A stretch of DNA of 64,000 nt, from contig JAVGWX010000005.1 in assembly GCA_036924085.1 (NCBI GenBank), positions 96,276,730 to 96,340,729 on the forward strand, given 5' to 3'. The position numbers were made by a program, and so were the translations under genes. This DNA is from Ariolimax columbianus (taxonomy: Eukaryota; Mollusca; Gastropoda; Stylommatophora; Arionidae). Positions within the stretch are counted from its first letter, which is position 1. The number at the start of each line of letters is the position of its first letter. Positions 1-11,704 of this stretch are shown here, one piece after another. A model generated the notes under the pieces. The model had not been told where the DNA came from. It did no database searches and saw nothing but the letters and a program-made list of their open reading frames with translations.

Positions 1-322
1 TTGGAGGTGTCATAGAGAGAAGATCATAACAATCGTTGATCTTCCAGATCGGTATCCACATTGTGACTGTGGGACCACGCGCTCAGCCAGTTTGTGTAGT
101 CGCAGTGAGATCACTCTGGCAAAGACTGCAAACAACACTTGGCAGTGAGATGCCTCTGTAATTATTAGTCACTTCTATCACCTTTATTTTTTGATAATGT
201 GATAATCTTTAAATCCATCATATCTTGAAGTATGATGGCCTCTTTCCATCTTTGGCAAAGCAGCAAATGTAGAGGTTTCAACAGCGCATATTTAGAGTGC
301 TTGATCAGATCAGATGGGATCC
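1..322 (-). pseudogene. Non-LTR RT fragment, distal half of an interrupted element
   Basis: The minus strand holds broken reverse-transcriptase motifs of a LINE: an IPSDLIKHSKYALLK-like stretch near 320-275, then NNYRGISL near 140, then QCGYRSGRST close to position 20. These are the usual RT blocks 1-2 (fingers) of endonuclease-type LINEs. Frameshifts and stops are present. It continues the fragment at 1743-2585: removing the insertion 323-1731 plus one 11-bp TSD copy gives a continuous frame reading SDRIPSDLIKH across the junction. The palm motif would lie beyond the window edge. Confidence 0.8.
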
Positions 323-1742
323 ATCATGAGGAAACTAGCAGGCACAAGCTGGGGAGCAGACGAAAAAAAACTAAAGAAACTGTACACTGGAAGAGTGAGA
401 CCAGTTCTCGAGTATGGCATTGAGGCATGGACAACAGCAGCAAAGGCGAACTTTGATAAAATTAGCAAACTTCAAAACCAAGCCATGAGAGTTATAACAG
501 GAGGCATGAAGTCAACGCCAATTGTAGAATTTGAAAAGATTACAAATCTGCAATCGATGACCGACAGAAGAGAGTGCAGAGCCCAACAGCAAGCACAGAA
601 ATTCAGAAGACTGACAGACCATCCAATGCATCAGAGACTAAATACATTTGGAAATGGGAAGCTAAAGCGGAGAAACTTTGTAGAAATAGCCAAAGCAAAG
701 TTGAGCGAATACCCTATGAACACCGTAACAATACTAAATCCCACCCCTACTGTACGCAAACCCACATGGAAGCAGCATATCATTCCGGAGATGGTAGAAA
801 ATATACCAGGTATTGGAAACAAGAACAGCCAAACTGAAAAAGAAAGAAGAGACATAAGCCTAAGGTACATAACGGAAAACTGCCCAAGCATGGACTGGAC
901 CCATGCATACACCGACGGTTCTGTAACAAACACAACACAGAACGGAGGGGCAGGGGTATTCCTGAGCCTACCAAATGGTACAAAAACAACACTGTCAGTG
1001 GCAACTGGAAAATTCTCAAGCAATGTTAGAGCGGAGGCAGAGACACTGAGGGCTGCAGTAGAAGCAATGCTGACAGTCGAAAGAAATGAAAGCCAGATAG
1101 TCCCGTTTACAGATGTCCTGGCCGTAGTTACAGCACTAAAAAGCCAGAAAAATACTGAATTTAATGATTTAAGAGCAGTACTTTGTCAACTATGCCAGCA
1201 GGCCGCACCAAAAAGAGTAGTGGTACAGTGGGTTCCATCCCACTGTAACATCCAAGGCAACGAGGAGGCAGACAGACTGGCTAAAGAAGGTGCAAGATTA
1301 CCACAACCAGATTCTAGTGTGAATTACGAAGAATCCAAAAGGGCTCATTAGGGCCAGATACATGGCCAAATGGGAAACAGAACATACTGGCTACTACAAA
1401 AATGATGCCTACAACCAGTTGAACAGAAGAGAGCAAGTCGTGGTCTTCAGACTCTGCACAGGCCACAACAGACTGAGGTACCACCTATTCAATAAACTGA
1501 AAATAGGTGGCACTGACGAATGCACTTGTGGTACAGGTAAAATTAGCGCTGAACATCTGCTGCAAAACTGCCTGATATACGAGGACCAGAGAAAGCACAT
1601 GTGGCCATCACCAGTGGCAACACTAGACAAGCTCTATGGCACTGTCGACAGCCTTAGGATGGCCGCTGCTTTCTTCGAACAAATACAGGTTGACGTCTGA
1701 CAGCGTACGAAGAAGAAGAAAAAGAAGAAGAAGATGGGATCC
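312..1742 (+). mobile_element. RNase H-type LINE insertion flanked by an 11-bp TSD
   Basis: AGATGGGATCC occurs at 312-322 and again at 1732-1742. Between them is a 5'-truncated non-LTR retrotransposon of 1409 bp ending in a (GAA)n-type tail (about 1709-1731). It interrupts an older minus-strand RT element exactly at its IPSD codons. Other copies of this family in the window lie at 32424-32494, 34049-34893 (minus) and 34296-34547, all with the same 3' end: a conserved terminal codon block, a GTACG or similar motif, then GAA repeats. Confidence 0.9.
323..1700 (+). pseudogene. LINE ORF2 C-terminus: RT thumb plus RNase H
   Basis: An open frame runs to 1351 and resumes in another frame at about 1350-1700; one extra base near 1341-1350 separates the parts, judged against the copy at 34.8 kb. 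The first part starts in the post-palm RT/thumb region (VRPVLEYGIEAW). RNase H follows: YTDGSV carries the first catalytic Asp, ETLRAAVEA the Glu region, PFTDVLAVV the second Asp and WVPSHCNIQGNEEADRLAKE the His/Asp end. The second part holds TGHNRLRYHLF and the cysteine-containing tail CTCG...AEHLLQNC. The ATG at 314 and its first three codons belong to the target site, not to the element. The copy is 5'-truncated, so it is dead, but it is the best-preserved copy of its family here. Confidence 0.88.
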
Positions 1743-2585
1743 GGTCGCTGCCTGATGCTTTGTCCAGCGCCAAGATGTGAATAGATGTATTGAGATCTTC
1801 TAAAGTTGATTCGACGTCTAGCTCCTCCAGTCTAGGATAGCCTCGAACAACATTAGGTTCTGTGGGAGTCACCGTACTGGAGCATGAGTAGAGGTCAGAG
1901 TAATGCTCTATCCATCGCTCCATCTGCCTTCCTTTGTCAGTTATTTTCTCGCCACTAATGGATTTGATCGCCGCTGTCTTGCTGTGCATGGGACCAATAA
2001 CTTTTTTTATGACATCGTACATCTCTCTGAGTTTTCCTATTTGTGGCGCAGTCTGTATGTTTTCACTGAGTTGGAGCCAGTACTCATTTGCACAGCGGCG
2101 AACTGTTTGCTGAACTTGGCTGTTGGTTGATTTGAGAGATTACACAGTAGGTGGATTTGGCTGGCACTTGAAGTTAATCAGAGCTGTGTGCTTTGTCTCG
2201 ATGATGTGGGTCATGTAATTGATTTTGGCTTCGAGCCAGTCATTTGATTTCGCAGTGATTCTTAAAAAAAAATAACAAGCGCAGAGAATGTTGCAAAGAT
2301 GTTGCTCCCAGGTTTCTGTGACCATGATGTTACTTTGTGAAAGTCTGAGAGTTTCCCTGAAAGCGCCGTTAAAGGGATTGATCAGCGAAAGGTCTAACAT
2401 TTTGCTCGTTATGTGGTTGACCTTCATGTCTAGTGTGATAGAGCTTTCTTGATTGCGATTTGATTTTACACCAAACCAGCTCGTGGTCTGTGTCCCAGTT
2501 TGGGCTATGGTAGAATCGAGTGAGGATAACATATTTGAGATGACACCTTCTCACAATAATCAGATCAAACTGTGTTCTACCCAAT
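1743..2585 (-). pseudogene. Endonuclease end and RT linker of the interrupted LINE
   Basis: Read on the minus strand from 2585 downwards. The end of an APE-type endonuclease is visible (FDLIIVRRCHLKYVILTRFY, then TDHELVWCKI, the family's SDH-L-CK block). A linker follows (KKVIGPMHSKTAAIKS...RQMERWIEHYSDLY) and then LDKASGSDRIP, the start of the RT fingers. Frames change several times, so it is a pseudogene. It is split by the insertion at 323-1731 and continues at 1-322. Confidence 0.8.
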
Positions 2586-2639
2586 AATTTATATTAAAAC
2601 CCCTATTTTGTGGTGTAGAATGTTATAAAGGAACAGAAA

Positions 2640-2816
2640 CAGTGTATTTTTTCCAGTGCCAGGAAACAGTTAAATTACAAAAATACTTACTGCCACATAA
2701 AACACTTGCTGCTACATAAAACACATCATTTCACACCAAAAAAAAACAACCCCGCTGTGCTACATAAAATATTCATCGCTTCATAAATCACTCTTTGGTA
2801 AATGTAAACTGTAGAA
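2640..2816. repeat. Outlying units of the CTACATAAAACA minisatellite
   Basis: Degenerate copies of the GCTACATAAAACAC unit precede the CR1-like fragment at 2817. The same unit dominates 3330-5050, so the fragment appears to have landed inside an existing array. Confidence 0.6.
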
Positions 2817-3300
2817 AGCATTAGTTAGACCTAGATTGGACTACTGTGTACAGGTGTGAAGTCCTTATCATAGAGGGGATATACAAATGCTGGAAAGAAT
2901 ACCAAAAAAAAAAAGGAGCGACAAGGCTGATAGTGGGATTCCAGAATTACAGTTATGATCAAATACTCAGAAAAACCGGCCTTCAGTGTCTAAAAAAGAG
3001 AAGAATTCGAAGTGACTTACTACAGGTTTTATAAGATGTTCAGAGAAATGGATAAATTAGACTATAACAAGTTTTTCAAAATACAACCACCCACAAAAAC
3101 AAGAGGGCATAGCTACACATTAACTAAAGAGAGGTTCTTATTAGATATTACGGAAACATTTTTTAGTTAGAGAGTTGTGAATGCTTGGAATGCATTGCCA
3201 TAGGAAGTAGTGACGGCAGGGACAATTAATGCACTTAAGAATAAATTGGATGCTAATATAATCTGGAGCAAAGTAATATAAATAAAACTGGATGTATACA
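2817..3300 (+). pseudogene. CR1-like LINE 3' end (copy A)
   Basis: Conceptual translation shows the C-terminal RT signature: LDWTTVYRCEV, NYSYDQILRKTGLQCLKKRR, YNKFFKI, TRGHSY and VVNAWNALP followed by INALKNKLDANI. Stops and shifts interrupt it. The 3' end contains TATACAGACTCTGCAGAGTC, shared with copies B (29530) and C (31085, minus). A dead fragment, 5'-truncated. Confidence 0.85.
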
Positions 3301-3410
3301 GACTCTGCAGAGTCTTCTAAATAAGTATAAAGACACTTATTACTACATAAAACAGTGATTCCTACAACAAAAAACACGTATCGTTATTTACAGCACTCAT
3401 CGGTAAATAA

Positions 3411-3630
3411 ACGCTCACTGCTACAGAAAATACGCTCACTGCTACAGAAAATACGCTCACTGCTACAGAAAATACAATCACTGCTACAGAAAATACGCTC
3501 ACTGCTACAGAAAATACGCTCACTGCTACAGAAAATACGCTCACTGCTACAGAAAATACGCTCACTGCTACAGAAAATACGCTCACTGCTACAGAAAATT
3601 CGCGCACTGCTACAGAAAATACAAACAACA
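3411..3630. repeat. 21-bp tandem array
   Basis: About ten copies of TCACTGCTACAGAAAATACGC. Because the unit is a multiple of three, frames on both strands stay open and give false repetitive peptides. It is one of four sub-arrays of a single evolving satellite. Confidence 0.95.
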
Positions 3631-3650
3631 CCCATCGCTTCATAAAACTC

Positions 3651-3835
3651 GCATTGCTGCATAAAACAGTTAACTAAATAAATCACTCATTGCTGCATAA
3701 AACAGTTAACTAAATAAATCACCCATTGCTGCATAAAACAGTTAACTAAATAAATCACTCATTGCTGCATAAAACAGTTAACTAAATAAATCACTCATTG
3801 CTGCATAAAACAGTTAACTAAATAAATCACTCATT
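3651..3835. repeat. 36-bp tandem array
   Basis: About five copies of a 36-bp unit that begins ATTGCTGCATAAAACAGTTA and ends AATAAATCACTC. The first half is the satellite core; the second half looks like an added spacer that was amplified with it. Confidence 0.95.
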
Positions 3836-4628
3836 GCTACGTAAAATGCACACTGCTTTGCCAAACACTCCTCGCTACATAAAACACTCATTGCCTCACG
3901 AAACACTCATTGCTACAAAAAACACTCATTGCTGCATAAAACACTTTCTGCTACACGATACATTCATCGCTGCAAAAAACATTCATTGCTACATAAAACA
4001 GGTATTGTTAAATAAAACATTCATAGCTACATAAAACAGGTATTGTTAAATAAAACATTCATAGCTACATAAAACACTCATTGCCGCACGAAACACTCAT
4101 TGCTACATAAAAGACATATTGCTATATAAAACGTCCATTGGTACATAAAACGCTAATTGCAATATAAAACACGTATTGCTACATAAAACACGTATTGCTA
4201 CATAAAGCGCCCATTGCTACATAAAACACGTATTACTACATAAAACGTCCATTGCTACATAAAACGCTAATTGCAACATAAAACACGTATTGCTACATAA
4301 AACACGTATTACTACATAAAACGCCCATTGCTACATAAAACGCCCATTGCTAAAAAAAACGCCCATTGCTACATACAACGCACATTGCTACATACAACGC
4401 CCATTGCAACATAAAACACGTATTGCTACATAAGACACGTATTGCTACATACAACGCCCATTGCTACATAAAACGCCCATTGTTACATAACACGCCCATT
4501 GTTACATAAAACGCCCATTGTTACATAAAACGCCCATTGTTACATAAAACGCCCATTGTTACATAAAACGCCCATTGTTACATACCACGCCCATTGTTAC
4601 ATAACACGCCCATTGTTACATAACACGC
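3836..4628. repeat. About 20-bp diverged tandem array
   Basis: Roughly forty variants of ATTGCTACATAAAACRCCC, with local homogenised runs such as a GTTACATAAAACGCCCATT stretch near 4480-4580. Variation between neighbours is higher than in the flanking sub-arrays. Confidence 0.93.
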
Positions 4629-5025
4629 CCATTGCTACATTGAAACACGCCCATTGCTACATTGAAACACGCCCATTGCTACATTGAAACACGCCCATTG
4701 CTACATTGAAACACGCCCATTGCTACATTGAAACACGCCCATTGCTACATTGAAACACGCCCATTGCTACATTGAAACACGCCCATTGCTACATTGAAAC
4801 ACGCCCATTGCTACATTGAAACACGCCCATTGCTACATTGAAACACGCCCATTGCTACATTGAAACACGCCCATTGCTACATTGAAACACGCCCATTGCT
4901 TCATTGAAACACGCCCATTGCTACATTGAAACACGCCCATTGCTACATTGAAACACGCCCATTGCTACATTGAAACACGCCCATTGCTACATTGAAACAC
5001 GCCCATTGCTACATTGAAACACTCA
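4629..5025. repeat. 22-bp homogeneous tandem array
   Basis: About 18 near-identical copies of ACGCCCATTGCTACATTGAA plus AC (22 bp). High identity implies that this is the youngest amplification of the satellite. Confidence 0.95.
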
Positions 5026-5063
5026 CTGATGCAACAATCATTTATTGATACATGGAACCCCCG

Positions 5064-5857
5064 TTCGCTTAATGAATTCTCTCAACATTCTCTAACAACT
5101 GAAAACATATGTCGTCTGACAAATTCTTTGTAGACCTAGAAATATCCAGTCGTATTGGTAACGCTTCTGCTACACAACGCGAGCTTGGGAAAAACAGAAT
5201 GTGACAATTAAAACCAAGGTCATGTGTCATCAGCACGCGCTTTCGTGGTAGTAGTACTTGAGCAGTATATGCCAAACAAGAACATAGACTTAAACCCTTC
5301 CATCTACCACGCCTACGATCCATTCTTGGAATTACATTGATGGACAGAGCGACAAATACAGAAGTGCACTCTCACACAGACCTCCCAAGAATGTATACTC
5401 TATTTAGATAGCGAACACTTCGATAGCTTTTTGTGGTATGGAAGATGGTAGAATTCCCAAAGATATACTCTACTCTATGGACAGTTGGCGGATGGCAAAA
5501 GAAAAGTCGGCCGACCACAGTTGAGGTTCAAAGATTTGTGTAAACGTGATATGAAGTTCTTTGACATGAATCTGAAATCCCAAGAAACGAAGCTGCATAC
5601 CAAACCAATTGGAGATGTACCCAGAAGGACCACCTTATGTCTGGTTCAGAGAAGCTCTTGGTAAAATGGAGACATGAAACGACAACTCCGTAAGAAGAAA
5701 GAAAACAAGAAAAGCTAAGTATATATTTTTTATTTACCTCTCCCAGTCGTATCATGGTATAGTCAGTCATGACTGAAAGGGGTTACTACGACTACATTTG
5801 CTCAATGAAGTCTCTCAACAATCTCTGACAACTGAAAACATCTGTTGTCTGTCACTG
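5064..5857. repeat. Pair of about 57-bp direct repeats flanking an RT fragment
   Basis: A sequence containing CTCTCAACATTCTCTAACAA at about 5064-5120 returns as CTCTCAACAATCTCTGACAA at about 5800-5857, both followed by CTGAAAACAT and a GTCTG motif. The pair brackets the RT fragment at 5268-5720. It is too long for a TSD, and I do not know its origin. Confidence 0.6.
5268..5720 (+). pseudogene. LINE RT C-terminal fragment
   Basis: The translation follows the post-palm C-terminus of endonuclease-type LINEs: EHRLKPFHLPRLRSILGI, DRATNTEV, PRMYTLFR, then PKIYSTLW and GKRKVGRP in a second frame and a KRDMK...FDMN block. Several frameshifts are present. The same family type is seen at 10755-11700 (plus) and 56505-57390 (minus). 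Not functional. Confidence 0.82.
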
Positions 5858-5859
5858 TG

Positions 5860-6655
5860 ATGCTGGCAGGGATCTTTAGACTAAACTTACCTGATTGTAT
5901 CATGCTGTTTGGCGAAATTCGAAAAGCTATTTGAATGTACTATTCATACCCAAAGTGAGCACGGAGTGAATAATTGTTTCTGTCCTATAAAAAAGATGCA
6001 TTGTAACTAATTTGTTTGTTAACCTACTGAATTCGAGGGTGACTGAACCTATATACTCACGAATGTGACGGTCATGTGGTGTTCAGGAACAATATCGTTA
6101 AACTGCAGAGGGCATCAAGAAAGGTGAAAACTTACGAAAGAGTTTACCTCGTTGCTTTCTACAACCAACTGAACAGATCACGTATACACATCAAGACAGA
6201 ACACACACGCATACACGAACACACCTCATACTGATATATCACATTACACCGCACACACAACTCCAATTCCGTTTCCATAAAAATATAATGTATATTATTT
6301 TTGTCCTTCAACGGCATACACATAAACTGATGACGCAAATCTTGTAATTAAATTCAGGCCTATTGGTAAACACAAATCCGTTGAAGTGGGCTTGTTAGCA
6401 GGTCTGGTCTGCAAATTGGAGAGTAAAGAAATGTATAGTAAAATCGGTTACACTTCTATCAGTATTCATGTCGAATATTCGATCATGATTTGTATAGAAC
6501 AAATGGCTACATTACTTGTTTCAGCATTGATGGCTCACGAAGGAAGGCTGCTTGCACTCACGCACTAAGTCTGACACACAATGAACAAATGCGATGATTG
6601 AAAATAGTTGGACAAGATTTACAGAATAAAACGATGAACACAAAACAAAGAACAA
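5860..6655. other. Unassigned non-coding stretch
   Basis: No coding, tRNA-like or tandem signal was recognised. A 60-aa ORF at 6386-6568 has no recognisable motif and is probably chance. Confidence 0.5.
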
Positions 6656-6659
6656 GTTT

Positions 6660-7592
6660 ATTATGGCGCATATTAGCAAACGAGAGAACTTTTACAGCAA
6701 TAATGGATTCCACAGTACCATATATGCGGAATGTATAATGAGAAATGTGCGAGAAGATGAGAACATTGAAAGTTTCAACCCATCTACGATTGGGGGGTAC
6801 GAGATTCCAGAGTTACGATACACAGATGACAGTGATACTATCAAAAAGCGCGGAAGGGCTAGAGCAGCTACTTTCAGCCATTAATGGACAAAGTAAAGAT
6901 CAAAATCTGTTCATAAACATAAACAAAACAAAGATAATGACCACCGATAAAAAACAATGTCAGCATAAATTTACAGTGGGTGGTGAGGAAATAGATCAGG
7001 TCACACATTTTGAATATCTGGGCTCCAGAATCAACAAAAATGGTGACTGCTCGAAAGAAATCAGAAGAAGACTAGCTATGGCAATGCAGAGACTGAACAG
7101 CCTGAAGAAATTATGGCAGGGCACCAACAAAATGATAAAAGTAAGTCTTGAGAGCCTGTGTTTTTCCTGTGGCAGCTTATGGTTGTGAAGCATGGACGAT
7201 TACCAAAACTTCTAGACAAAGAATCGAATCCTTCGAGTCAAAATGTTACAGAAAGATCCTCAGAATACCATGGACAGAGAAAAGAACAAATGTAGACATT
7301 CGGCAAAAGTTGAGCATAGAGGAGAACTGGTTTACCAATTCCATTTTGGCTAGAAAATGCAAATACTTTGGTCACATCAAGAGACACAACGGTCTTGAGA
7401 GGACGGTGATGGACGGTATGGTGCCAGGCAAAAGAGGAAGGGGTAGACCAAGAAGACGATGGCACAAAGATATCCAGGAAGGCGGAGTATGACTGTGGCG
7501 GAAGCTGGTGTTTTGGCAAGGGAACGAGTTTCTTTCAGACAGACTGTGATGGGAGCGACGTTCTACAAAGGACATGCTACATGAGAGAGACA
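6660..7592 (+). pseudogene. LINE RT fragment with degraded palm motif
   Basis: The frame pieces, in order: ECIMRNVRE...IGGYEIPELRYTDDSD (palm; the canonical YADDT has become YTDDS), SAEGLEQLLSAINGQ, NINKTKIMTTDK, VTHFEYLGSRINKNGDC, then AAYGCEAWTITKTSRQRI, KILRIPWTEKRTNVDI, FGHIKRHNGLERTVMDG and GKRGRGRPRRRW. At least two frameshifts occur (near 6840 and 7150). The last 440 bp are about 95% identical to 16938-17385, so the two fragments derive from one recently active family. Confidence 0.88.
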
Positions 7593-7663
7593 GTACCAAG
7601 TGTTCAGAAATACATTTATTTTCCTTGTTTTAATTTGTCATTGTCTTGAAGACGATTGTATGG

Positions 7664-7720
7664 TCGATATATATATATGTATTTAACACACACGCATATA
7701 TATATATATATATATATCAT
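7664..7720. repeat. (TA)n and (CA)n microsatellite
   Basis: Alternating TA runs at 7665-7680 and 7696-7718, separated by a short CA/CG-containing stretch. Confidence 0.9.
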
Positions 7721-7834
7721 TTGCTCTAGTTCTACCTGAATGGGGTACATCGTGCTGAAACTACTATCATTAGTTAGGGGCACTTGTGTCCTATTACTGC
7801 TAGGTGGTCCACTTGTCATGGACTAGCCACGTGA

Positions 7835-8345
7835 CAGATACATAGAAATGGCGGACAACACTGTTAGAACTCGCATGATACAGCGTGTTGTTGTGACGTT
7901 TCTTGTGAAAGGCGCAGTGGTACAAGCGGAAGTTTACAGAAGACTGCAATCACAATACGGTGATGAGACACTCAGCAGCAAAAAGACATTGCAATAGAGT
8001 GAACCTTTTTAAAGAAGGCCGTACATCCGCTAGTGATAATCCGGTCCTGCTCCTATAAGATAACGCTCGACCTCATATGGTTTACTACAGTATGTACCTT
8101 CTGCAGCAACTCGCCTGGAAGGAAATGCCACATCCACCTTACAGCACCAGACCTCACTCCAAGCGATTTTCACCTGTTTTGATCCCTAAAAGAATTCCAA
8201 AGACGTCAGCATTTCAGCACTGATGACTAACTGAAGCAGACTGTCCTGGACTTGTTCGGACATACTGACACATCTTTCTGCGCTGAAGCTTTTCAAGCAT
8301 TACCTAAACGCTGAGATAAGTGTATACACGTTGAAGAAGATTATT
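7835..8345 (+). mobile_element. Mariner-type transposase relic, internally deleted
   Basis: The N-terminal helix-turn-helix region is readable (ADNTVRTRMIQRVVVTFLVK, then VYRRLQSQYGDETLS), followed in another frame by NLFKEGRTSASDNP. The frame then jumps directly to DNARPHMV, the second catalytic Asp region of mariner transposases, and HPPYSTRPHSKRF. The segment with the first catalytic Asp is missing. It ends near LR*DKCIHVEE-like codons and a poly-A stretch. Terminal inverted repeats were not located. Clearly inactive. Confidence 0.82.
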
Positions 8346-8714
8346 TAAAAAAAAAAAAAATTGCATTTTGGCAATTTGAAAAAAAATTATTTTCTTTACA
8401 AAAACAAAAAAAAAAAAAAACAAAAGTCCCGGTATATATTATTTCAAGTGTACATATTTCTAAGTAATGTTTTCTATTTGTATGAATTTAAAAATTCATA
8501 TCCAATTTCACTGCAACAACTATAGACATCACCGACGAAAAGGAACGAATATAATAGTCATCTAGGGAGCAGATGTGTTTGATCTAGCAGCTTATTCTCG
8601 GTGACCCGAAATTAGCGATGCCACTAATAAAATATATCAGCTCAGATAGGAAAAATTCAAACTAAGGTCACGCACTATGGACAAAGCGGGGTTCAAGTTA
8701 GTGACCACGAGACA

Positions 8715-8728
8715 GAAAGAGAGAAAGC

Positions 8729-8784
<56 letters not shown>

Positions 8785-8790
8785 AAGAGA
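8715..8790. repeat. (GA)n microsatellite
   Basis: GA repeats with occasional AAGA interruptions; the peptide ORFs over it are artefacts. The flanking 8430-8700 and 8800-9225 hold nothing I can identify. Confidence 0.93.
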
Positions 8791-9234
8791 TGTTGTATGA
8801 AGATGAGTGGGGGTTCCAGTTCAGCCCGTTTATTGTATTATCTAGAGTCACAGAATAGAGAGTAGGTGTATTGAAGGACACATAATGTGACGACAAAACT
8901 CTTACTGTCGGATTGACGAAAAAGTCAGCTAAGTGAATAGGTTTAGGTGAGATAAACTTGTCGGATTGAGAAAGGTTACAATCCCAATAGTGATTAGAAT
9001 AGCTCGCAGGGAAACGTGGTAGGGACAGAGGTATCTCGTGAACAGATGCCATGCTCTTTGAGGAGGCGTCTAAAGAGTCAATAAAACCAGGAGCAACATA
9101 GATTTCAGACAGAGCTGATCTAGAAAGTTAAACAACTTTGCTTCATCGTCCATTGCATTTGTATTTATTTGGGTGATTGGTGGCCCATCTATGATCAGCG
9201 AGACGAGAACGAAATCTGATCACTTCCAGTGAGA

Positions 9235-9385
9235 CGGTTCATCGGTACAATCAAGGTTCTGGTGAACCCATGAGTACAATCCCATGTCCCAGCCGAAAGG
9301 GTATGTGAACCCAGTGATACAATCCCATATCTCTTTCGAAAAGGGTCTGGTGGACCCAGTGATACAATCCCGAAAGCCGTGTAAC
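9235..9385. repeat. Short degenerate tandem repeat
   Basis: Three to four copies of a roughly 56-bp unit with the core GAACCCAGTGATACAATCCC. Confidence 0.75.
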
Positions 9386-9434
9386 AGTTGCATTTCACAA
9401 AAGGCCGTGATGCCTGTCTTGGTTCTGATGTCAA

Positions 9435-10545
9435 AATGTTAATAGAAAATCGTTTTACATCGTCTAAGTTTCTCTTCCTCTGTCGTTGTCTTGCTCGGAA
9501 GCCAGACCGTCAGGCATTATAAGTTCGCAGCGGAATATGACCAAGAAGCATTCTCATGAGATGACACATTGCATCTTCTGTATGTATATGTCTTCGATAC
9601 AGTGGATGGAACTGTTCCTTATGTGAATGTCCTCGTTTCTCAGCCTGTCTTTCCCGGAGTCTCCCGCGGCCATTCACAGGCATCTCATCTGGCAGGGGGA
9701 TACTTTGTTCTCTTTCGCCTTGGGCATGGTCCATGTTTGACTCTGGTAGCACAATGTTGGTAGGACAATAGGCAGAATTAATTACTACTAGAATGCGAGA
9801 TTAATGCATGAATGTCTGAGCAGTAGTGCTAGTTGAAAAGTCACTCCTGATGCGTTATGACATCTAGTCTTCCGAGAAAAAGCAGCTACCAGACATCCTG
9901 AGCTTGCTGCACGTTCTGAATGCACGAGTTAAGCGGACCATGCGTTCTGTCCACTCTCAGAGTTGTCGTCTAAGCCGTGCTCACAGGACTACCATACGTA
10001 TCACAGGTTGCGTAAAAGTGTCTGTCTAAGTACGGATGTCTAATGATATACGTGCATGTAGCTAGCAACCTAACCTGTACCTGGTGGAATAGTCTCCAAC
10101 CTATGAAAATACTCACAAAGCCATACACACAAAGAACACGTTTTCTGAGTGTTCATTAGCCTTCTGGAATTGAATGGAAAGTTCAAGAAGCAATACTCCA
10201 TAGCTGACACTTGAATTAAAGAACAAAGTAAATAGAAACGAATAAAGTGGTTTGATTAAAAAAAAGGACACAGGTTGATAACGTTCTAAACTAATTGCTT
10301 AGTTTGTATATGATATTCATTAAAAATCTAACCCGTATTCAGTAAGCGACTGCAGGGATAAGCGGCTTCTATTCCTACGTTTTATAAATTGCGCTGGTGA
10401 ACCCAAAAAGTAAAGATCCCATTAACACGCCAGTCTGGCATATTGAGAACGTGATGATAGTCCAATATTATTCTTGACCAACGGCACTCTAAGGGTGATG
10501 TGGTAAACGTCATACAGGCCGCCTAAACTTTCCAAGACGATTTTT
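9435..10545. other. Unassigned non-coding stretch
   Basis: No recognisable gene, SINE or array. The ORFs at 9510-9763 on both strands are short and show no motif. Confidence 0.45.
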
Positions 10546-10549
10546 TTAT

Positions 10550-10692
10550 CATATTTTTTAGACTGAGTTGACTCCCGGTGTCGTTTTGTGGTCGTAAAAA
10601 TCCCGCACCAAGTGGGAACCGAACCCCGATCGCTCGGCTTGGAAGCTAATACACTAACCACTGGTACCTCGGCTTCTCTGAAGGACTCCATA
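10550..10692 (-). mobile_element. tRNA-derived SINE (minus strand)
   Basis: On the minus strand an A-box-like TACCAGTGGTTAGTGTATTAG is followed about 35 bp later by a B-box-like GGGGTTCGGTTCC, the spacing of a type-2 RNA polymerase III promoter. The body downstream contains CGGGATTTTTACGACCAC. No tRNA cloverleaf can be completed, so this is a SINE and not a tRNA gene. Confidence 0.7.
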
Positions 10693-10754
10693 ATGGGAAT
10701 AAATACTGCAATGATTAAATCATTTATATAAATCGACTACTATATACTCCAATA

Positions 10755-11700
10755 GTAAAGAGGTCCTCCAGAAACTGGAAGGCAGGTTCGCCGAGTGGTG
10801 CAATCAGTTTAGGTTTACCCTAAACCTGGAAAAATACGAAGGTCTACGCACGGCGAATTAACACTCCCCCCTCAATAAAGATTGAGGGCGTCACTCTGGA
10901 GGTCGTCAACAGCTTCACTTTCGATTCTGCTATCAGCAACGCTTTGTCGCTCGAGATGGAGGTATACAATTTGTTTGGTGGGGAGAGCACCGTCATGTCC
11001 CGCCTGAAGAAGAGAGTCTGGGAAAACAATTTGCTGTTTCAATACACCAAGGCCCAGGTCTATCAGATCTGCGATCTTAGCACTCTCGTGTATAGATGCG
11101 AGACTTGGAGTACTTCCACTAAGCAGGAGCGGCGACTCAATACCGTTCACATACAGTGCCTGTGGCGTATAATCAGGATTGGGTGGCAAGAGTGAGTGCC
11201 ATATCATGTGAATTTACAGCGAGCAAACACTCACAGCATATACTTGCTGTTAAAGCAATGATGGGCTCGATCGTTGAGCCATTTTACCGATTACTGGAGA
11301 GGATGTTAAAGGACAGCTGACCAATGGAGCTAAAATAATCGGCCTTCCCGCACTGCAATTCAAGGACGTTAGCAACTGGGTCATGAGGTCATGCGACATC
11401 TAGTCCTAGGGCTGGTAAAGGAATACTCAGGATCGAGTTATTTGACAAAAATCAGTTGGGTGGAACATAGTGGCTGCTGGCACTCGTAGACGCCTTCTGC
11501 CTACAGAGAAAAGAGAATCAGGGAATACTCCGGCAAGTCAGCCACGTCAACGTGGTTGTACGATCTGTGACAGGAACTACCACTTGCAGGTGGGTCTTTA
11601 CAATCATGGCTAGACAGTGCCGAAATACAGGAGACAGAGCTGTACAAAACTCAAAAGGTGCCACGCACATGGTCTACATAGACTGAGACGCTAATAATGA
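10755..11700 (+). pseudogene. LINE RT C-terminal half with terminal finger-like motif
   Basis: Successive frames give the fingers-to-thumb region: LEGRFAEWC-like codons at about 10780, LEVVNSFTFDS, AISNALSLEMEVYN, SRLKKRVWENN, AQVYQICDLSTLVYRCETW, QERRLNTVHIQCLWRIIRI. Weaker matches run through to CTICDRNYHLQVGLYNHG near 11560-11610, the degenerate C2H2-like finger that ends this LINE type. Multiple stops. Same family type as 56505-57390 (minus). Confidence 0.82.
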
Positions 11701-11704
11701 TAAA

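Noticed and set aside
3355..3645. Repetitive-protein gene with an RSLLQKI heptad
   Set aside because: It is the 21-bp tandem unit read in frame; no start context or splice signals, and the opposite strand is equally open.
8677..9052. Overlapping 62- and 119-aa ORFs
   Set aside because: Both cross the (GA)n microsatellite and show no motif outside it.
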